DNA of 64,000 nt from Micrasema longulum (GCA_022494885.1 JAGVSM010001191.1:248001-312000), one strand, 5' to 3'; counted from the first letter of the stretch, positions 42,981-54,960 are shown. A program made the numbers and translations. The notes: generated from the letters alone by a model not told the origin.

Positions 42981-44345
42981 ACGCACACATTATTCTAACG
43001 TTTGAAATTTAATCATCCATATTTCTTCGATTCATAGTGGGTTGAAATAAATAATTGAAATAAGGAGTTTCTTCATGGACATTTCTTGTAACAACTGCAT
43101 TTTTATTATAATGATAAAACAACTATATTTAGGTTTATTCCACATGTATTCATAATTTTCACCAGCTACCAGGTTTCGTCGTGACCAACATTGTAAGCTG
43201 GTGGGGGACTTAAAAAAGTCTTATTTAAAAACAAGTGAAGGCAAATGTATTTAAACTTGATCAGTTTGACTATATCGGTCACGATAACACCCGGTCACCG
43301 GTGAAAATTATTTTAAAAAATGGAATAAAACAGAAAACAGTATTTTTTAATTATTATAAATAAATAATTGAGATGAATTTCAACCATTTGGTTTCAGCTC
43401 TTTTATTTCACCAAAATCAACAACTGGAAAAATCGAATATCACATATTCTTATATTATGTAAAAAATATATAGTTATTATAAGTTTCTACTTAAAATAAC
43501 GTACCGATATACCTATTTTTGAATTATTGCAATATTTTAAAAACAACTTTTAAAATCCTTTTGGATTCCAATAAAAATATTTTATCATCAGCAATGCTGT
43601 AAAAGTGGGAGTTAAATCTCTATTTTACTAAAGTTTTAAAAAAAATCTTTTTGAAGAAAAAAATGCAATTGCAGAACATATTTAAGCTGCCTAAAAATGT
43701 TAAATATCAAAATATTCAATAAATTCACATTTATGTAACGAAAAAAAAAATTTTTTCACTAGTGCTTAAAAAATAATTAATGAAATTAATATTTTGTACT
43801 CTTAGACTTTTACAAATTATTAAATACACCATCAATAAAAAAGTCTAATCTTGTTTTTTACGAATCGTGTACAGCTGCAAAATTGAATTAGTGATGATTG
43901 AAAAACTTCCAGATTTAAATTTAAATTCATAGTTTTTTGTAAACTTACGATCATTATTTCATTAATTTTAAAAATAAGTAAATTTAATAGTGTAGTTTAT
44001 TCATTCATATTAATTTCTCAGTGAAACAACATACCATACTACTAAATTTCTAACCTTTCTCAAATTATAAGCCGTTTTAATTAAAAAAACAAATTTATTA
44101 TATAATTTTAGACCACGAAATAAAACTTATGATTTTTTTTAAATCACAAGCAAACATCTTGCGAGTTGTTTGTAAACAAAATAAGAAAATTCTTACTACG
44201 TTTTAGAAATAATTTTATAATGATTATACTGAGCTTGATATTTACAAAATATTTATTTACCAACCACATCAAAAAAATAGAATTTTATTCACTTTTAATA
44301 AATATTGATATTGAGTTCATATGCTTTGTAAAAACAATTGTTTTT
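42981..44345. other. Intron of the His-rich protein gene, no further feature
   Basis: AT-rich. A 70-codon open frame at 44166-44378 overlaps exon 1 on the opposite strand and has no motif. No repeat was recognised. Confidence 0.4.
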
Positions 44346-44353
44346 ATACATAC

Positions 44354-44362
44354 CGATTTCAT
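44354..44362 (-). CDS. Small secreted His-rich protein, start micro-exon
   Basis: Reads ATG AAA TCG (Met-Lys-Ser) on the minus strand, directly followed by the donor GTATGT (44353-44348). It joins in phase 0 to exon 2 at 42237 to give M-K-S-I-F-F-I-L-C-V-I-L, a textbook signal peptide start. Exon 2 lacks its own ATG before the hydrophobic run, which supports this join. The TATA box lies 116-122 bases upstream, so the 5' UTR would be about 90 bases. Confidence 0.75.
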
Positions 44363-44477
44363 GATGACTGAATACTGAATCAGAAGACTGTTGTAAATAT
44401 TTGGTAACTAGTATCCACCACTCCTCACTCTTTAGACGCCCACAACTGTATAAAATTCCAAGGGTGAATTACCGTCA

Positions 44478-44484
44478 TTTTATA
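44478..44484 (-). promoter_or_regulatory. TATA box of the His-rich protein gene
   Basis: TATAAAA on the minus strand within GGCTATAAAATGACGG. About 30 bases downstream is TATACAGTTG (near 44450), which offers an initiator-like ACAGTT. The spacing fits a focused core promoter for the gene starting at 44362. Confidence 0.6.
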
Positions 44485-44499
44485 GCCTAAATAGGGGTT

Positions 44500-46060
44500 C
44501 TTAAGAGCTTCGTGAATAACATTTTCGTTCGACTAGGGTGACCATACTGTATTTCTTTATTTACCGCCGCGCGTATTTCAACTCTTTAGGTTAAACCCAT
44601 GTATAGGTAGAGTGGAATTGTAATTAAAAAAATACAATAATTCAATATGAAATTTATAATTGCGTATTATTGATATCGAAATTACAATAACAAAAAATTA
44701 TGCATTTCATTAATATCTATAAGTTCATTAAATAATACTTTTTTAAACCCTCAAACACTATTGATAAACGTGGTAGTGAAGTAACATGGTCAAGTTAGTG
44801 TCGCACATTGGTGTAATAAACCAAAGTCGGGCTCAAAATGCCGAACACTGTTCTCGTAGAACAGAAGGCCAGCTGATGACTCTTAAGAAGTCGAAAAGTC
44901 TTTACTTCTGAAGAGTTTTAAGTGGTTTCCTATTCACTAAAGCAAATGCTTAGAGGTTCCAGATTGGTCTACAATAGAATATCCCTCCTAACCTCGACAC
45001 TTCAATTTTTAAAAAGCTAATTTAAAAGCTGTAAAATCCACTTTTAACAAAATATTAACTTGGTACTTAATAAAAGGGTAAATAATAATGCAATTTCCAT
45101 TAAAAAATAATAATGAAATTCGATAATGTCCCCAGCACATCTAATATTATTGATGCCTACACCGTTAACCTTCACGACAAGATGTATCAGTCAGTACTTC
45201 TTTAAGTGTCATATCAGAGTACAGGATAAAAAAATAGTTTAAAAAAACACACCCATCTCGGACCCCTCGTAAGTCCTTGTAAAAAGTATTTTCATTTTCC
45301 AGCCTAACAATAGCGCTTGATTATTCTCACATCCTACTCATCTATACCGCATCTTTGTGGCTGGCAAATCGTGTAATTTGATCATCTTTTGCGTGTAAAA
45401 TAAATTTGCGATGGCGGACAGAACAATAAATTATTTTTTCCAAACTGACAATGTGAGCTAGTGGATTATGCAGCCAACAATTAAAGACCAGAAAAAATCA
45501 AATTTTAATAACACTAACCATGACAAACCTGGTGTTAAGTCTTCTTCCTTGTCGGCAATCAGTTCACGCTATCAGGGTAATCGGTCTTCAGGAACACTGC
45601 TGGCACACGATTCCGTCTGGAGGCGAAGGAGGATAATGAAAGGCGATGGATGATGATATACTTAATGTTTGCGGCGTTGTGCGAGTAAAGTCGTTGCTAT
45701 AAAAAACTTACGTGGTAAATAGTGGAAAATAGTTTTATCACTTGCAGGATTAATTCAAAAAGCATGTGTATATAAGCCCTCTCGAAAAAGCGAAGCGGCG
45801 CGCGCGGTAGCAAACAGTGTCGCCAAACCAAAAATGTCCTGTCAGGCGTAGAAACCTTACAAAACCAAAATTAGCCAGTAACTACTTCCAAATGACTTTT
45901 CTTACTTAAATACATTGAAACAAATGATTGTCTGATAGCATTTTAATTAAATCTGTGTGTTTGATTCTGTCTGCTACTTTCTTGTAATATTACTGTGAAT
46001 AACTTATTTATCGCCATTTTTGTCATATATGCAGCATTTTGTTTAATTTAACCTTAAATT
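44500..46060. other. Upstream region of the His-rich gene, unassigned
   Basis: A 61-codon open frame at 45468-45653 (Ser/Arg-rich, no family) and a short CpG-dense patch at 45788-45815 (AAGCGAAGCGGCGCGCGCGG). No recognised gene. The patch could be part of an unknown repeat; a similar GGCGCGCGGCGG occurs in the element at 4387-4961. Confidence 0.35.
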
Positions 46061-46323
46061 TCGGCCTTTGGTGTAGTGGTCACCGCATCAACTTACCATG
46101 CAAGAGGTTTTGTGGTCGATTCCCAACATGTTTGACTTGAATGATTTATTTAAAAAAGTGTTTTTACACTAGAATATTCTATAGTTCCTGGACTGGCACG
46201 CGAAGCGTAAGACTGATCATATTACTATCACTTTTTAAAAAAATGATCAAGATGCGTTGCGATTAATGTACCAATGCAGTGCCCTATGCACCATTGGGTA
46301 CGGAAAGGGAACGATGATAATGA
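46061..46323 (+). mobile_element. SINE family S1
   Basis: A box TCGGCCTTTGGTGTAGTGG, head ACTTACCATGCAAGAGG, B box GTGGTCGATTCCC, body GTGTTTTTACACTAGAATAT and GTAAGACTGATCATATTAC. The 3' end is CAATGCAGTGCCCTATGCAC, ATTGGGTACGGAAAGGGA, then (GAT)n. Confidence 0.88.
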
Positions 46324-46679
46324 AAAATTTATTTATCTTTTCAGTATACCTATTTACTTTCAAAATCGACAGTTTTTCTACATAAAAAAATTGACTGTGC
46401 TAGAACAGATTTACTCAGTATTATTCCCATTCAAATACATGCATTTGGTCACCAGACCAGTGTTGATTCATGCCTATATAAAATAATCCCCATTGGTTTC
46501 AAAGAACTGGGTCCCATTTCCTACTAAATTCCTGCCTACCAAATGTTTACAGGTGTTTAAAAAATCAATTTATTATACAGATCGGTAGCTTAAAACTTAA
46601 GTTTTTAAAAAATATTTTTATTATTAAAAAAGACAAAAAATATTTCGAATAATAAGCTAAGAATGAATTTTAAATGTTT
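46324..46679. other. Intergenic, no recognised feature
   Basis: AT-rich. No coding or repeat assignment. Confidence 0.3.
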
Positions 46680-46995
46680 GCACGGAGAAGAAAAACATTT
46701 TTGAGAAGGAGTTATGCAAGTCTAGGCATTTACAGGGCTTAAGACCTGTCATTTGCTTGATAAGGTGGCCACTTTACACCCTATGTAAAATTCACCATTC
46801 ATTGACTAATCATCAACATTTCCTCAACTCCTTACACAGTAAGTAATGTGGCCTCTAAAACCAGCCAATGACTGGTTATAAGCCCTGTAAATGCCTAGAC
46901 TTCCATATGCCCTACTCATAAATGTTTTCTCGCTTTGTTACAAAAATATATCATTTAATTATTCCCTGGGGTGGAAATCCAGTCTGTCTTCAAAC
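46680..46995. mobile_element. F1 repeat, fold-back copy
   Basis: The left arm (GTCTAGGCATTTACAGGGCT, TAAGACCTGTCATTTGC) is mirrored at 46860-46906 (AACCAGCCAATGACTGGTTA, TAAGCCCTGTAAATGCCTAG). The flank block (GGAAATCCAGTCTGTCTTCA, CGTTTTGACA) follows. Confidence 0.7.
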
Positions 46996-47029
46996 GTTTT
47001 GACATATTTTAAACATTATGTGGGAATGA

Positions 47030-47215
47030 ACTAACTATTACTTTTTATTTCATATTTATTTTTGATTATTTTTCTATTGCATTGCACGTTATTAAGATTT
47101 AATTTTTTTAACCTAGTATTTTTAATTATTCTTAAATGTTATGGCTTAACACGGGCACAACTTAAAAAGCGTTGATAAGTTCATGAAAATAATAAGAAAT
47201 AAGAAAGAATAAATA
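47030..47215 (+). mobile_element. LINE 3' tail (type T2)
   Basis: ATGGCTTAACACGGGCACAA, AAAAAGC, AAGTTCATGAAAATAATAAG and AGAATAAATAATT match the inverted tail at 4133-4250. Confidence 0.5.
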
Positions 47216-47254
47216 ATTATTTTTAGTTGTTTTTTTTTCCTATAAATGGAAATG

Positions 47255-47299
47255 GTATCTATATTATACCCCTCCCTTGGGGGGGTATAATATAGATAC
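47255..47299. repeat. Perfect 18-bp palindrome
   Basis: GTATCTATATTATACCCC (47255-47272) and its exact complement GGGGTATAATATAGATAC (47282-47299) with a 9-base loop. It sits at the edge of an F1 copy. Confidence 0.9.
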
Positions 47300-47790
47300 T
47301 CAAACATAGTCAGAATGCTGAATGTTACACATTGTGTAAAATGGCTACTTAAACCAGCCAATGACAGGCCATAAGCCCTGTAAAAGCCTAGCATTCTATA
47401 AATGTTCTTCGTCTCTGTTGTAATATATCGATGTTGATAGTTCCCAAGGGGATTGAATCCAGTTCTTGTGTATACAAATTTTGACAAACTAAAAATATTG
47501 TTGATAAAACCAGGAGGTCCAAAAAGAAGTTAAAAAACTGAAAAGTATTTTCTGGCGTAGCGTAGGTGAAATAATTTAGTCAAAATCTCACCCGCATTAA
47601 TAAAGGTCTCAGCTCTTCAAATTCACGAAGATCAACAGATGGAAGGATTTAAGGTATTTATATGTTAAAACAATGGTGAATGTTGCATAGGGCGTAAAGT
47701 GACAACTTAAACCAGCCAATGACAGGTCATAAGCCCTGTAAATGCCTAGACTTTGAAAAAAATATTTTTCATCTCTGTTGATAAGTATTG
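47300..47790. mobile_element. F1 repeat, two adjacent units
   Basis: The first unit has GAATGTTACACATTGTGTAA, AACCAGCCAATGACAGGCCA, TAAGCCCTGTAAAAGCC, then TTGAATCCAGTTCTTGTGTA. The second begins near 47555 with GGCGTAGCGTAGGTGAAAT, CTCACCCGCATTAATAAAGG and again CCAGCCAATGACAGGTCATA. The minus-strand 113-codon open frame here is an artefact of the repeat. Confidence 0.7.
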
Positions 47791-48084
47791 TTTATTTATT
47801 ATTTTGTAAAACGATGTGGTTAAAGCATTAATTAATAATAAATGACTCACGAGGGAATTCCATACCAACACATCAATACTTTATAACTTTGTTAGCTTTT
47901 AATTTCAAATTGGATATTTTAGTCATAGAACACGATTGTTTAATAAAAAATCTTATTTTTGTCCTGGCGGATAAGAAATACAGGTCTGTGCGTGAAATAT
48001 GACAAGAACCCTGGACGAGTGTTTTTGACTCGGTGGCTACATTCAGGTAAAAATCAAGAAAAGGGAAATCGGGTGGAGAAACGC
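47791..48084. other. Intergenic, no recognised feature
   Basis: AT-rich filler. Confidence 0.3.
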
Positions 48085-48345
48085 CCGCCTCGTTGAGAAG
48101 TGGTTTGCACGTTCACCTTCCATTCTTGAGGTCCCGGTTTCAATTCCCAATAAAGGTTGAAATTAAATACTTATCTTTAAATGTGGTTTTACACTGAAGT
48201 ATTTCATTCTCCTTATACTGGCGCCCGAAGCGCGAAACTGATCACCTTATCTTCCAGTTATAAGCAATCGAGATATGATACATTTAATAGCGCAGTACCC
48301 TATGCACCACCGGGAACGGATAAGGGTTTAATAATTATGAAAATA
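48085..48345 (+). mobile_element. SINE family S1, diverged
   Basis: B box CCGGTTTCAATTCCC, body GTGGTTTTACACTGAAGTAT, CTGGCGCCCGAAGCGCGAAA, CTGATCACCTTATCTTCC. The 3' end is GCGCAGTACCCTATGCACCA, CCGGGAACGGATAAGGG. Confidence 0.75.
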
Positions 48346-48763
48346 TTCTCATTATTTATTGTATTATGACATATTTAAGAATGGTTCTTTTATTCCATAT
48401 TTATTCGTCTCTGTTGAGATCTAATTTATTCATTTCCGGGCGTTTACAGTTTACAAATCTAGGGTCGTCCTATTTATTCATATTCTTTTTTTTTAATTCG
48501 GCCTTTTCAAAATGTTCAAGCATTTGAATATGGACGAAATATACCTGGGATTTAATAGTCCAAAGCTTTTTAGAATCCATTTCTCCTTTTACAATAACCT
48601 GACCCATAAGATATAATCCACGTCACCTTCGAGAAAGCCCAAAACTTATCACTGTTCATTTCCTAAACCATTTAAAAACATTTGAACAGGTATAAAAATT
48701 GTTTCCTTACCGTGTGGTACATTTTACCTGGTCTAGTTTGTCAATATACACTTTTAATTATTT
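48346..48763. other. Intergenic, no recognised feature
   Basis: Nothing identified. Confidence 0.3.
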
Positions 48764-48965
48764 TATTTTTATTTTTATTTAAATCTTAAAGTAGGGCACA
48801 CATATCATACATATTGTTATGTGTGTTCTAATAATAACATTGAAAATATATTTAATTTATAAATTGTTTATCACATATGTCTTGACCATTATTTTAAATT
48901 TTGATGTGATTTTTTCTTCATAAATATTTTTTCCATTTCGTAATACTTTTTAATTGCTTTAAATA
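48764..48965 (-). mobile_element. LINE 3' tail (type T3), minus strand
   Basis: TTTATTTAAATCTTAAAGTA, GGGCACACATATCATACATA, TGTTATGTGTG, and CATAAATATTTTTTCC match 26575-26770 in the same orientation. The complement ends in an A/T-rich (AAAAT)n tail. Confidence 0.5.
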
Positions 48966-49429
48966 AAATTGAATTTTGTGACTTTGACTTTTTCCTAAAT
49001 GGAAGTCTAATTATGTTCTTTTTTCTAGTATTGTGATCGTGTTCATGCTGGTTCCGATCAATTTTTTTCCAAAATTATGTTTTTTTATTAGAGTTTATAA
49101 TTTTATGAACAAATATCATTGTATTGTAAAATATTCTTTGTTTATATGTTAATAATTTCATTTCATTTACCATCGACTTTACCCTCGTGTATCTGTTTTT
49201 TAAGCAATTTTAGATTTTAGGTCAAGCTTTGAAACGTTTCATAATAAATTTCAAAACAAGCTGAATAAAGAAAAATATTCCACATACATTGAAAAAACAT
49301 ACCTGAATAAATAAACTACGTAATTAATTTAATTATATATTTTATGTTTATTATTAACTTATTATTAAAACCATTTAATGTAAAACTTGAAGTTTTTTAT
49401 AATGGTATGTACATTATGCTATCTTTCAC

Positions 49430-49640
49430 AATAGTAGCTGCTTAATTGTGGAAAAATCTATCCACAAATTTCAAAGACGCCCTTTCTTTATTCACATTGA
49501 AATCACAATTAAAATGGAACTATCTGGATATTTAAGTTTTTCATTTCCTCTCTTTTCATTTTTTCTTTTACCTCTTCCTCTCTTCGTGGTATAGTGAAGA
49601 TTTCACTTTTAATAAAATGAATTACTATTTTAATGTGGCT
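49430..49640 (+). pseudogene. LINE C-terminal fragment
   Basis: 49440-49530 reads W-K-N-L-S-T-N-F-K-D-A-L-S-L-F-T-L-K-S-Q-L-K, the W-N-x-L-P-x-x-I/F-x-x-A-x-S-L-x-x-F-K-x-x-L-K pattern of CR1/Jockey-type polymerase ends. It is followed by T/C-rich 3' UTR-like sequence. Confidence 0.55.
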
Positions 49641-50339
49641 GAACATTTTACATTAATATACTTTTTAAAGAAACAAAATACATACGATTCTTTTGAGATA
49701 AAGAGGACATAATTACCTTGTTATTATGTCTTCTTCATTTTATATGTTAATCTTATGTTTATCTTAAATGTATCTGAAAAATCCTATGATTGTTCAGTAT
49801 GTTAAATCCAATATTCCCCCCGTGTGATAATACCCTATTTCTTTTATGTAATATACCCGTTCTATTATCTACGAACTCTTGGACATTCTAGGTAATAAAT
49901 ATATTGGTAATACAAATGAATAAAACGATTTTAAGTACTTTATCAATGCGTAACCCTCGAGCGAAAAAGAAACGCTATCGCAGCCAAAGAAAAAACTTTT
50001 TTAGCGTGTTTACCATACTAAATACGCGATATAAAAGTATTTTTTACGGCCGCGAGAGCGTCCGGAATAGCAGCGCCGGTTCTATTTCATAAACAGAACT
50101 TTATTTTTTGTCCTCCTGGATACAAAGAAAACCATTTTTTTAGTTATATAATAATTTAATAAAAAATTACAAATAAGTATTATTATTTTTAAAGTAGAAC
50201 CTATATCATACCTAGATAGATTACCTGTCTACTGTGCATGTAAAAACTTGTACCTTTAAATCTCCCATTAATAAATGAGGGAGATTTAAAACCTGTGACT
50301 AATATAATACAATTTTTTTTTTCAAATAACATTTTTCAA
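49641..50339. other. Intergenic, small CpG-dense patch
   Basis: 49955-50085 is richer in CpG (GATATAAAAGTATTTTTTACG, GGCCGCGAGAGCGTCCGG, AGCAGCGCCGG) than its surroundings and contains a TATAAAAG. It could be a promoter or an unrecognised repeat. No gene could be attached to it. Confidence 0.3.
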
Positions 50340-50645
50340 CACATTTACTCACCTGTCCACTGCTGTCTAACCAATGCTTTCTTTGCTGTGGGTAATTTTA
50401 AAACCAGCGTCGGATTTTTCCCCCTCTCCACGGATTCTCAGAACGGTTAACAAATTCTCATTAAATAGTACTTGCGATGTATTCCTACAGCAAAGGCAAA
50501 CATTCAAGAAGCGAGAGGTGTTATTACTTCTGACTTGAGATGACACATTTTTCATGTCGGCCTAGATCATGCCATGATTACACTTATTGTAAATTTAGAT
50601 AGATTCTTAGAGTTTTAGGTTTAGTTTACTAAATGTAAACAATTA
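50340..50645 (+). pseudogene. LINE C-terminal fragment (family L5), second copy
   Basis: Aligns with 39826-40140 (CTGTCTAACCAATGCTTTCT, CTCTCCACGGATTCTCAGAA, TATTCCTACAGCAAAGGCAA). Both copies lack the catalytic part and have frame breaks. Confidence 0.6.
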
Positions 50646-50682
50646 AACAAACCATCACGCCATTTCATGAACATCTACATCA

Positions 50683-50985
50683 TCAATATCGTATGGTAAA
50701 TATTTTAGCCGTTCTTTCGCTGTCCAATCGCTTTGCGTGTCCAAACCACCACAAAGCTCCTTTTTTGATTTTGTCGATAATGCTTATCTCAGTCTTACAT
50801 AATTTACGGATCTCAACATTTGTACATAGTTTTACGAGACATTCGCCTGAGAGATCGCATTTTGACAGCATTCAGCCTACTTTCACCCCTGTTTTTCCAA
50901 GTCCATACTTCACTCTTATACAGCAGGGTCAGGACCAGGACTCCATTGTGAACTGCTAATATTCCCCCCTGCGTATTTTACATAC
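50683..50985 (-). pseudogene. LINE polymerase C-terminus, minus strand
   Basis: The minus-strand reading gives V-H-N-G-V-L-V-L-T-L-L-Y-K-S-E-V-W-T-W, then S-R-L-N-A-V-K-M-R, then K-L-C-K-T-E ... D-K-I-K-K-G-A-L-W-W-F-G-H-A-K-R-L. This is the conserved end (L-L-Y-G-S-E-x-W; L-R-W-F-G-H-V-x-R) of a LINE polymerase related to the fragment at 15060-15205. Confidence 0.75.
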
Positions 50986-51435
50986 CTATATCATTAATGC
51001 CAATCTATTAGAGCTCTTACCTATTATGACTATAATAATTAACAACAAACAAATATAAACTAATTTGAAATAAAAAAAAATTACGTGTGATACAATATAA
51101 GTTTATTAAAAATAACAATCCATTAAAAGAAAAAAACATTAAATACTTTAAAAATTGGTGGTTTTATTAATGTTGAGAAACTTGTACTGACAAACTGGTC
51201 CTTTAATCAAGATTTATAACAATAACAATAGAAATCCTGGAATGAGCGAAAATCCCCTTGCTTTTAGTACCTTTTGAGCATTAGTTCCCCAGGCAGTGAA
51301 TCACCAAGGCTATAAGTCATATTAAAACCTAAACCCTTAATTATCTCAGACCACAACCCTAATTGCTATTTCAATATATTTACAATTATTGTGCTCTACC
51401 TGGAAAACGTATTGATATTGATACGTACGTATTAC
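50986..51435. other. Intergenic, no recognised feature
   Basis: AT-rich filler. Confidence 0.3.
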
Positions 51436-51505
51436 CAATCATCATCGTCATGTTTCTATCCGCACCCAGCGGTGCATAGGGTACTGCATCAATACCTTAT
51501 ATATT
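51436..51505 (-). mobile_element. S1 SINE 3' fragment, minus strand
   Basis: ATCATCATCGTCATG then TTCTATCCGCACCCAGCGGT and GCATAGGGTACTGCATCAAT, the inverted S1 3' end. Confidence 0.6.
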
Positions 51506-52261
51506 ATAGAAAGCGGAAGTGAAGGTAGGTAGAAGTAAAACAAATTCGGCCAAAGATAAGGAAGTTCGGTTCAACAAAAAATTGGATAAAAAAAAAAATT
51601 CTTACACGTGGTAATAAAAGGGAAATATCACATACTACAAATACCGATAAAAATATATGCAATTGATTAAGAATAATTAATTGTATTTTCGAAATCATTA
51701 TGGATATTGTGGAGAAATGTTTTTATATTTAATTTTTTATTTTTTTTATTTTTAATGTCACTAGAAAAACGCGACATTTTTGATATCGATAATTGAACGT
51801 AGTTATGGAAAAAGCAGCTAGCCATTAAAAAGAACTGAGATAATTGCACTTTTGTGAAAAGTTTGAATTATCAAATCTATGCAACAGTTGGAAGGTTTTT
51901 TACTTTGGCAAATGATAAATAATGCATGCATTCGTTTTTTTACAATATAAAAAAGAATTCATGTTTATAATCAGATATAATGATTTGAATGACAGCCAGA
52001 ACTAATATTGAATGAAACCTCATACAAACTTTGAATGAATGAGGTGACAATCACTTATCAGGACAACTTTTCATAGAGAACTTGTGACGTTGCAGGCGGA
52101 GTAATTTCAAAATTATTAAAAAAACATAGCACTCATAATACGATCCAAGCATTTTTTTTAAAAATTTTGGCTTAAATAAGCTATCAAACTCGATAGTCTA
52201 TTGAGGAATGGAAATACATTTTGAAAACCACTTAACTTTCTTATGAAATCTCTAATCTATG
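51506..52261. other. Intergenic, no recognised feature
   Basis: Short open frames only. No family recognised. Confidence 0.3.
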
Positions 52262-52350
52262 ACAGGCATCACGTCGCGCCGTGGCACACTGGGTCAGACT
52301 GTGAAACTTGCATCACGAGTTCGATTCTCGCCAGTTGCAAGAAAGAATAC
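52262..52350 (+). mobile_element. SINE family S4 head
   Basis: A box GCGCCGTGGCACACTGGGTC and B box ACGAGTTCGATTCTCGCCAG followed by TTGCAAGAAAGAATACTC. It pairs with the inverted copy at 39540-39612. Confidence 0.6.
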
Positions 52351-53365
52351 TCTTAAATATGTATCTGTGTATTAATTATTTCAGGGTTATTCCAGTTTAT
52401 TTTTCCATAATTCGCCTATATTTATTTTATAAAATTGAAAATCCATAGAACGAAAGTTGTGTGTTAAGTTTGATTGTTTGTCCGTCACATCTCCGAAACG
52501 GCGAGTCGTAGCGGCCTGAAATTTGGACATGTCATTTAAGATGCGAGAAGGTAAACATTGTTTTCGAGTAAAATTTCAATCGACCTCTACTTGATAAATA
52601 TTAAAACTTTATTTGGAGGCCTAGTGCGGCTCCGACATATTGCCCGTAATCAATCAGCACCAACAGTAAGCATACTTTAATTCACAAATTTATTCCCTTA
52701 ATTGAGAAAAAATAGTATCTTAAGTAAATACGAGTATGTTGATGTAAGGAAAGTTTTTAAACAACATAATACACGTGTTGGGACAATAAATGCCAAAAAT
52801 CAATGTAAATCATGGGAAAATATTTGAAATCAATCTGACTCCTTTAACACCTTTGACGCTCCGCTCCTACTGTTGCAACCAAACATACTGCAATTCACCA
52901 TAGTCTATTTTTATTTATTATAACGTAAATATCCAAGTTATTTACAAGCAAATCCAAGCACAGTGACAAAAGCATCCGATAGAACCGTTTTTTTTTTTTT
53001 TTTTATGTTATGCCTATGTTGTCAAATAAAACAAAATGGCCGCTAATTTGTTGCTAACGAACATCGCTTTCGTTTTATGAAACATAGTGATAGGGCTTCT
53101 CTCTAGGTTACGCATTATTACTCTGAGGTTATGAGGATGAGTGACAATATTCGACCAAGTCCTCCATGTAATTTGCCAAACTCACTGTTAAAGGGACAGA
53201 GAAAGTAGTGGGATTAAATTCAATTAAAAGTGCGGTGAATGAAATTGAGTTTTTTTTGGAGCAACTCGTTTATTGTCGTCTTTAAAGCGGGCTTCTCTAT
53301 AGGTTGACGCATTACAACTCTCTCAAGATATAAACGATTTTTAAAAATCGCGTGTCTCGGTGCAT
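52351..53365. other. Intergenic with undefined dispersed repeat
   Basis: 52440-52545 (TTTGATTGTTTGTCCGTCAC, CGGCCTGAAATTTGGACATG) has the look of the T-T-T-G-T-T-T-G-T...G-A-A-A-T-T-T-G-G segment common in insect dispersed repeats. The rest is unassigned. Confidence 0.3.
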
Positions 53366-53450
53366 CTAAACTCTTAATAACTGGATGTCATCAAACAGAC
53401 TCAAACTAAATCCCTCTAAAACTGAGCTTCTATTGACAGCTACAAAAAAG
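53366..53450 (+). pseudogene. LINE reverse transcriptase fragment
   Basis: Reads WMSSNRLKLNPSKTELLLTA, the post-catalytic W-M-x-x-N-x-L-x-L-N-x-x-K-T-E motif of CR1/Jockey-type polymerases. Only this short block is recognisable. The overlapping 103-codon minus-strand frame (to 53677) has no motif. Confidence 0.65.
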
Positions 53451-54960
53451 TGCGCGTGCAACTGCCTTTTTGTTTTAAATTTTTTCAAAAAGTTTTTACT
53501 ATGGTGGCGAATTTTTAAATAAATTATGTCTAGAATGTATACAATATAATAAATTCGTCGCCGAGTAATAAACATGTTTGAAATCACTTTTGTACACCGA
53601 TTATCGGTATGTAGCAGATCGTCTACATTATTAGGCATTGTAGGGTAAAAATAAAACACATGACTTTTGTAATTCAAGCTCTTATATTATGTACTTCACA
53701 GTATTAGTGTTACATTTCATATAATATCAAAAGTACAGTAAACAAATAAAATTAATTTTACATTTACAATAAATATGTGATAAAAGTAGATCGCTTAAAT
53801 TATAAAATAAAAGCGTAGGTTTGTCAGTTTTAAGGAAATAAGCCTATCTACAGTTAAAATATTTACGAGGACTAATTAAATTACGTAATAAATATGTATT
53901 TGGAACATTTAACACTTACTAGCATAAAACATAATTATTTCATAGAAATAGTATGCCAAAAAAAAATTTTTTATTTAAAATCAAAAATTGATTTGAGTCT
54001 GCTTAAAATTTGAAAATTCGGACAATTGTTTCGTTTTCTAAGGACAATTTTCAGACAATTTTTTGCGCAAAACGTACGATATTCATTTGAAAATGCTCTC
54101 ACAAAGCGATACAATCGTCTTTTTTTGTTTTTTGTTTTAAAATAAAATAAACGATTTTAAGTAGATTTAGATCAGTGTTTGATTTTAATATTCAAATTAT
54201 AATCTGGAGTTCTACAAAATGCCAACAAACTGTCACCAGATTTTCCTTTTTTTAATGAAATTGACATAACAATATGTAAATCCAACCAAAAAGTCATGGC
54301 GGCAAAATAATCGGACAGTTTTAACCCAAAACTGGTCGGTGTTTGGATTTTGCTATAAAAAATACATTATGTGAATCATTTAAATAAAATAAGTATATTT
54401 TTCATTAAAAACATAAATGCGTCACATTGTTTTTGGTGGTAACTATCTATCGAGGAATATTAATTTTTGTATCTTTTCAAAGTATAAATGTTTTATTATA
54501 TCCTCATCCGTACTACGTTTGTTTGAGTTTCCTTCACGTCGCAACGGAGTGACCGATCGACTTGATTTTTCACATAAGATAACCGAGAGCTAAGAAGTAA
54601 AATAAGCTACTTTCCATGCCGAAAAAAAAAATATCACACCCTCGGGAAAATTCTTAGTAAAAAATAATACTTCTTTCACGTCGCAACAGAGCCACCAATT
54701 GTTATTAATAATTGCGTAGAGATAACTGGAGCTGAAAAGTGTTTCATGTAACTTTTTATCCCCAAAAATATCACCTCCTAGGGAAAATTGATAACGGAAA
54801 AATGGATTATTTGTAGAAATGAATTAATATTTCAATATAATAACGATGCTACATCGCCTTAGACTAACGGATAGTCTTTTTTGCATAGTGACAGTTGAAG
54901 GAACGGCAGTCAATACAAGCTACTTTTTATCCATCGGAAAAATTCTTATTGTTAAATGAC
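53451..54960. other. Intergenic with undefined dispersed repeat
   Basis: 54510-54790 contains two imperfect direct halves: TTTCCTTCACGTCGCAACGG and TTCTTTCACGTCGCAACAGA, each followed by a ...GAG(A/C)TAA/GATAACTGGAGCT and CACC(C/T)(T/C)C(G/T)..GGAAAATT word. It also resembles 4055-4110 inverted. Class unknown. Confidence 0.4.

Noticed and set aside
47146..47487. 113-codon minus-strand frame as a gene
   Set aside because: Spans a LINE tail, the 18-bp palindrome and F1 repeat sequence.
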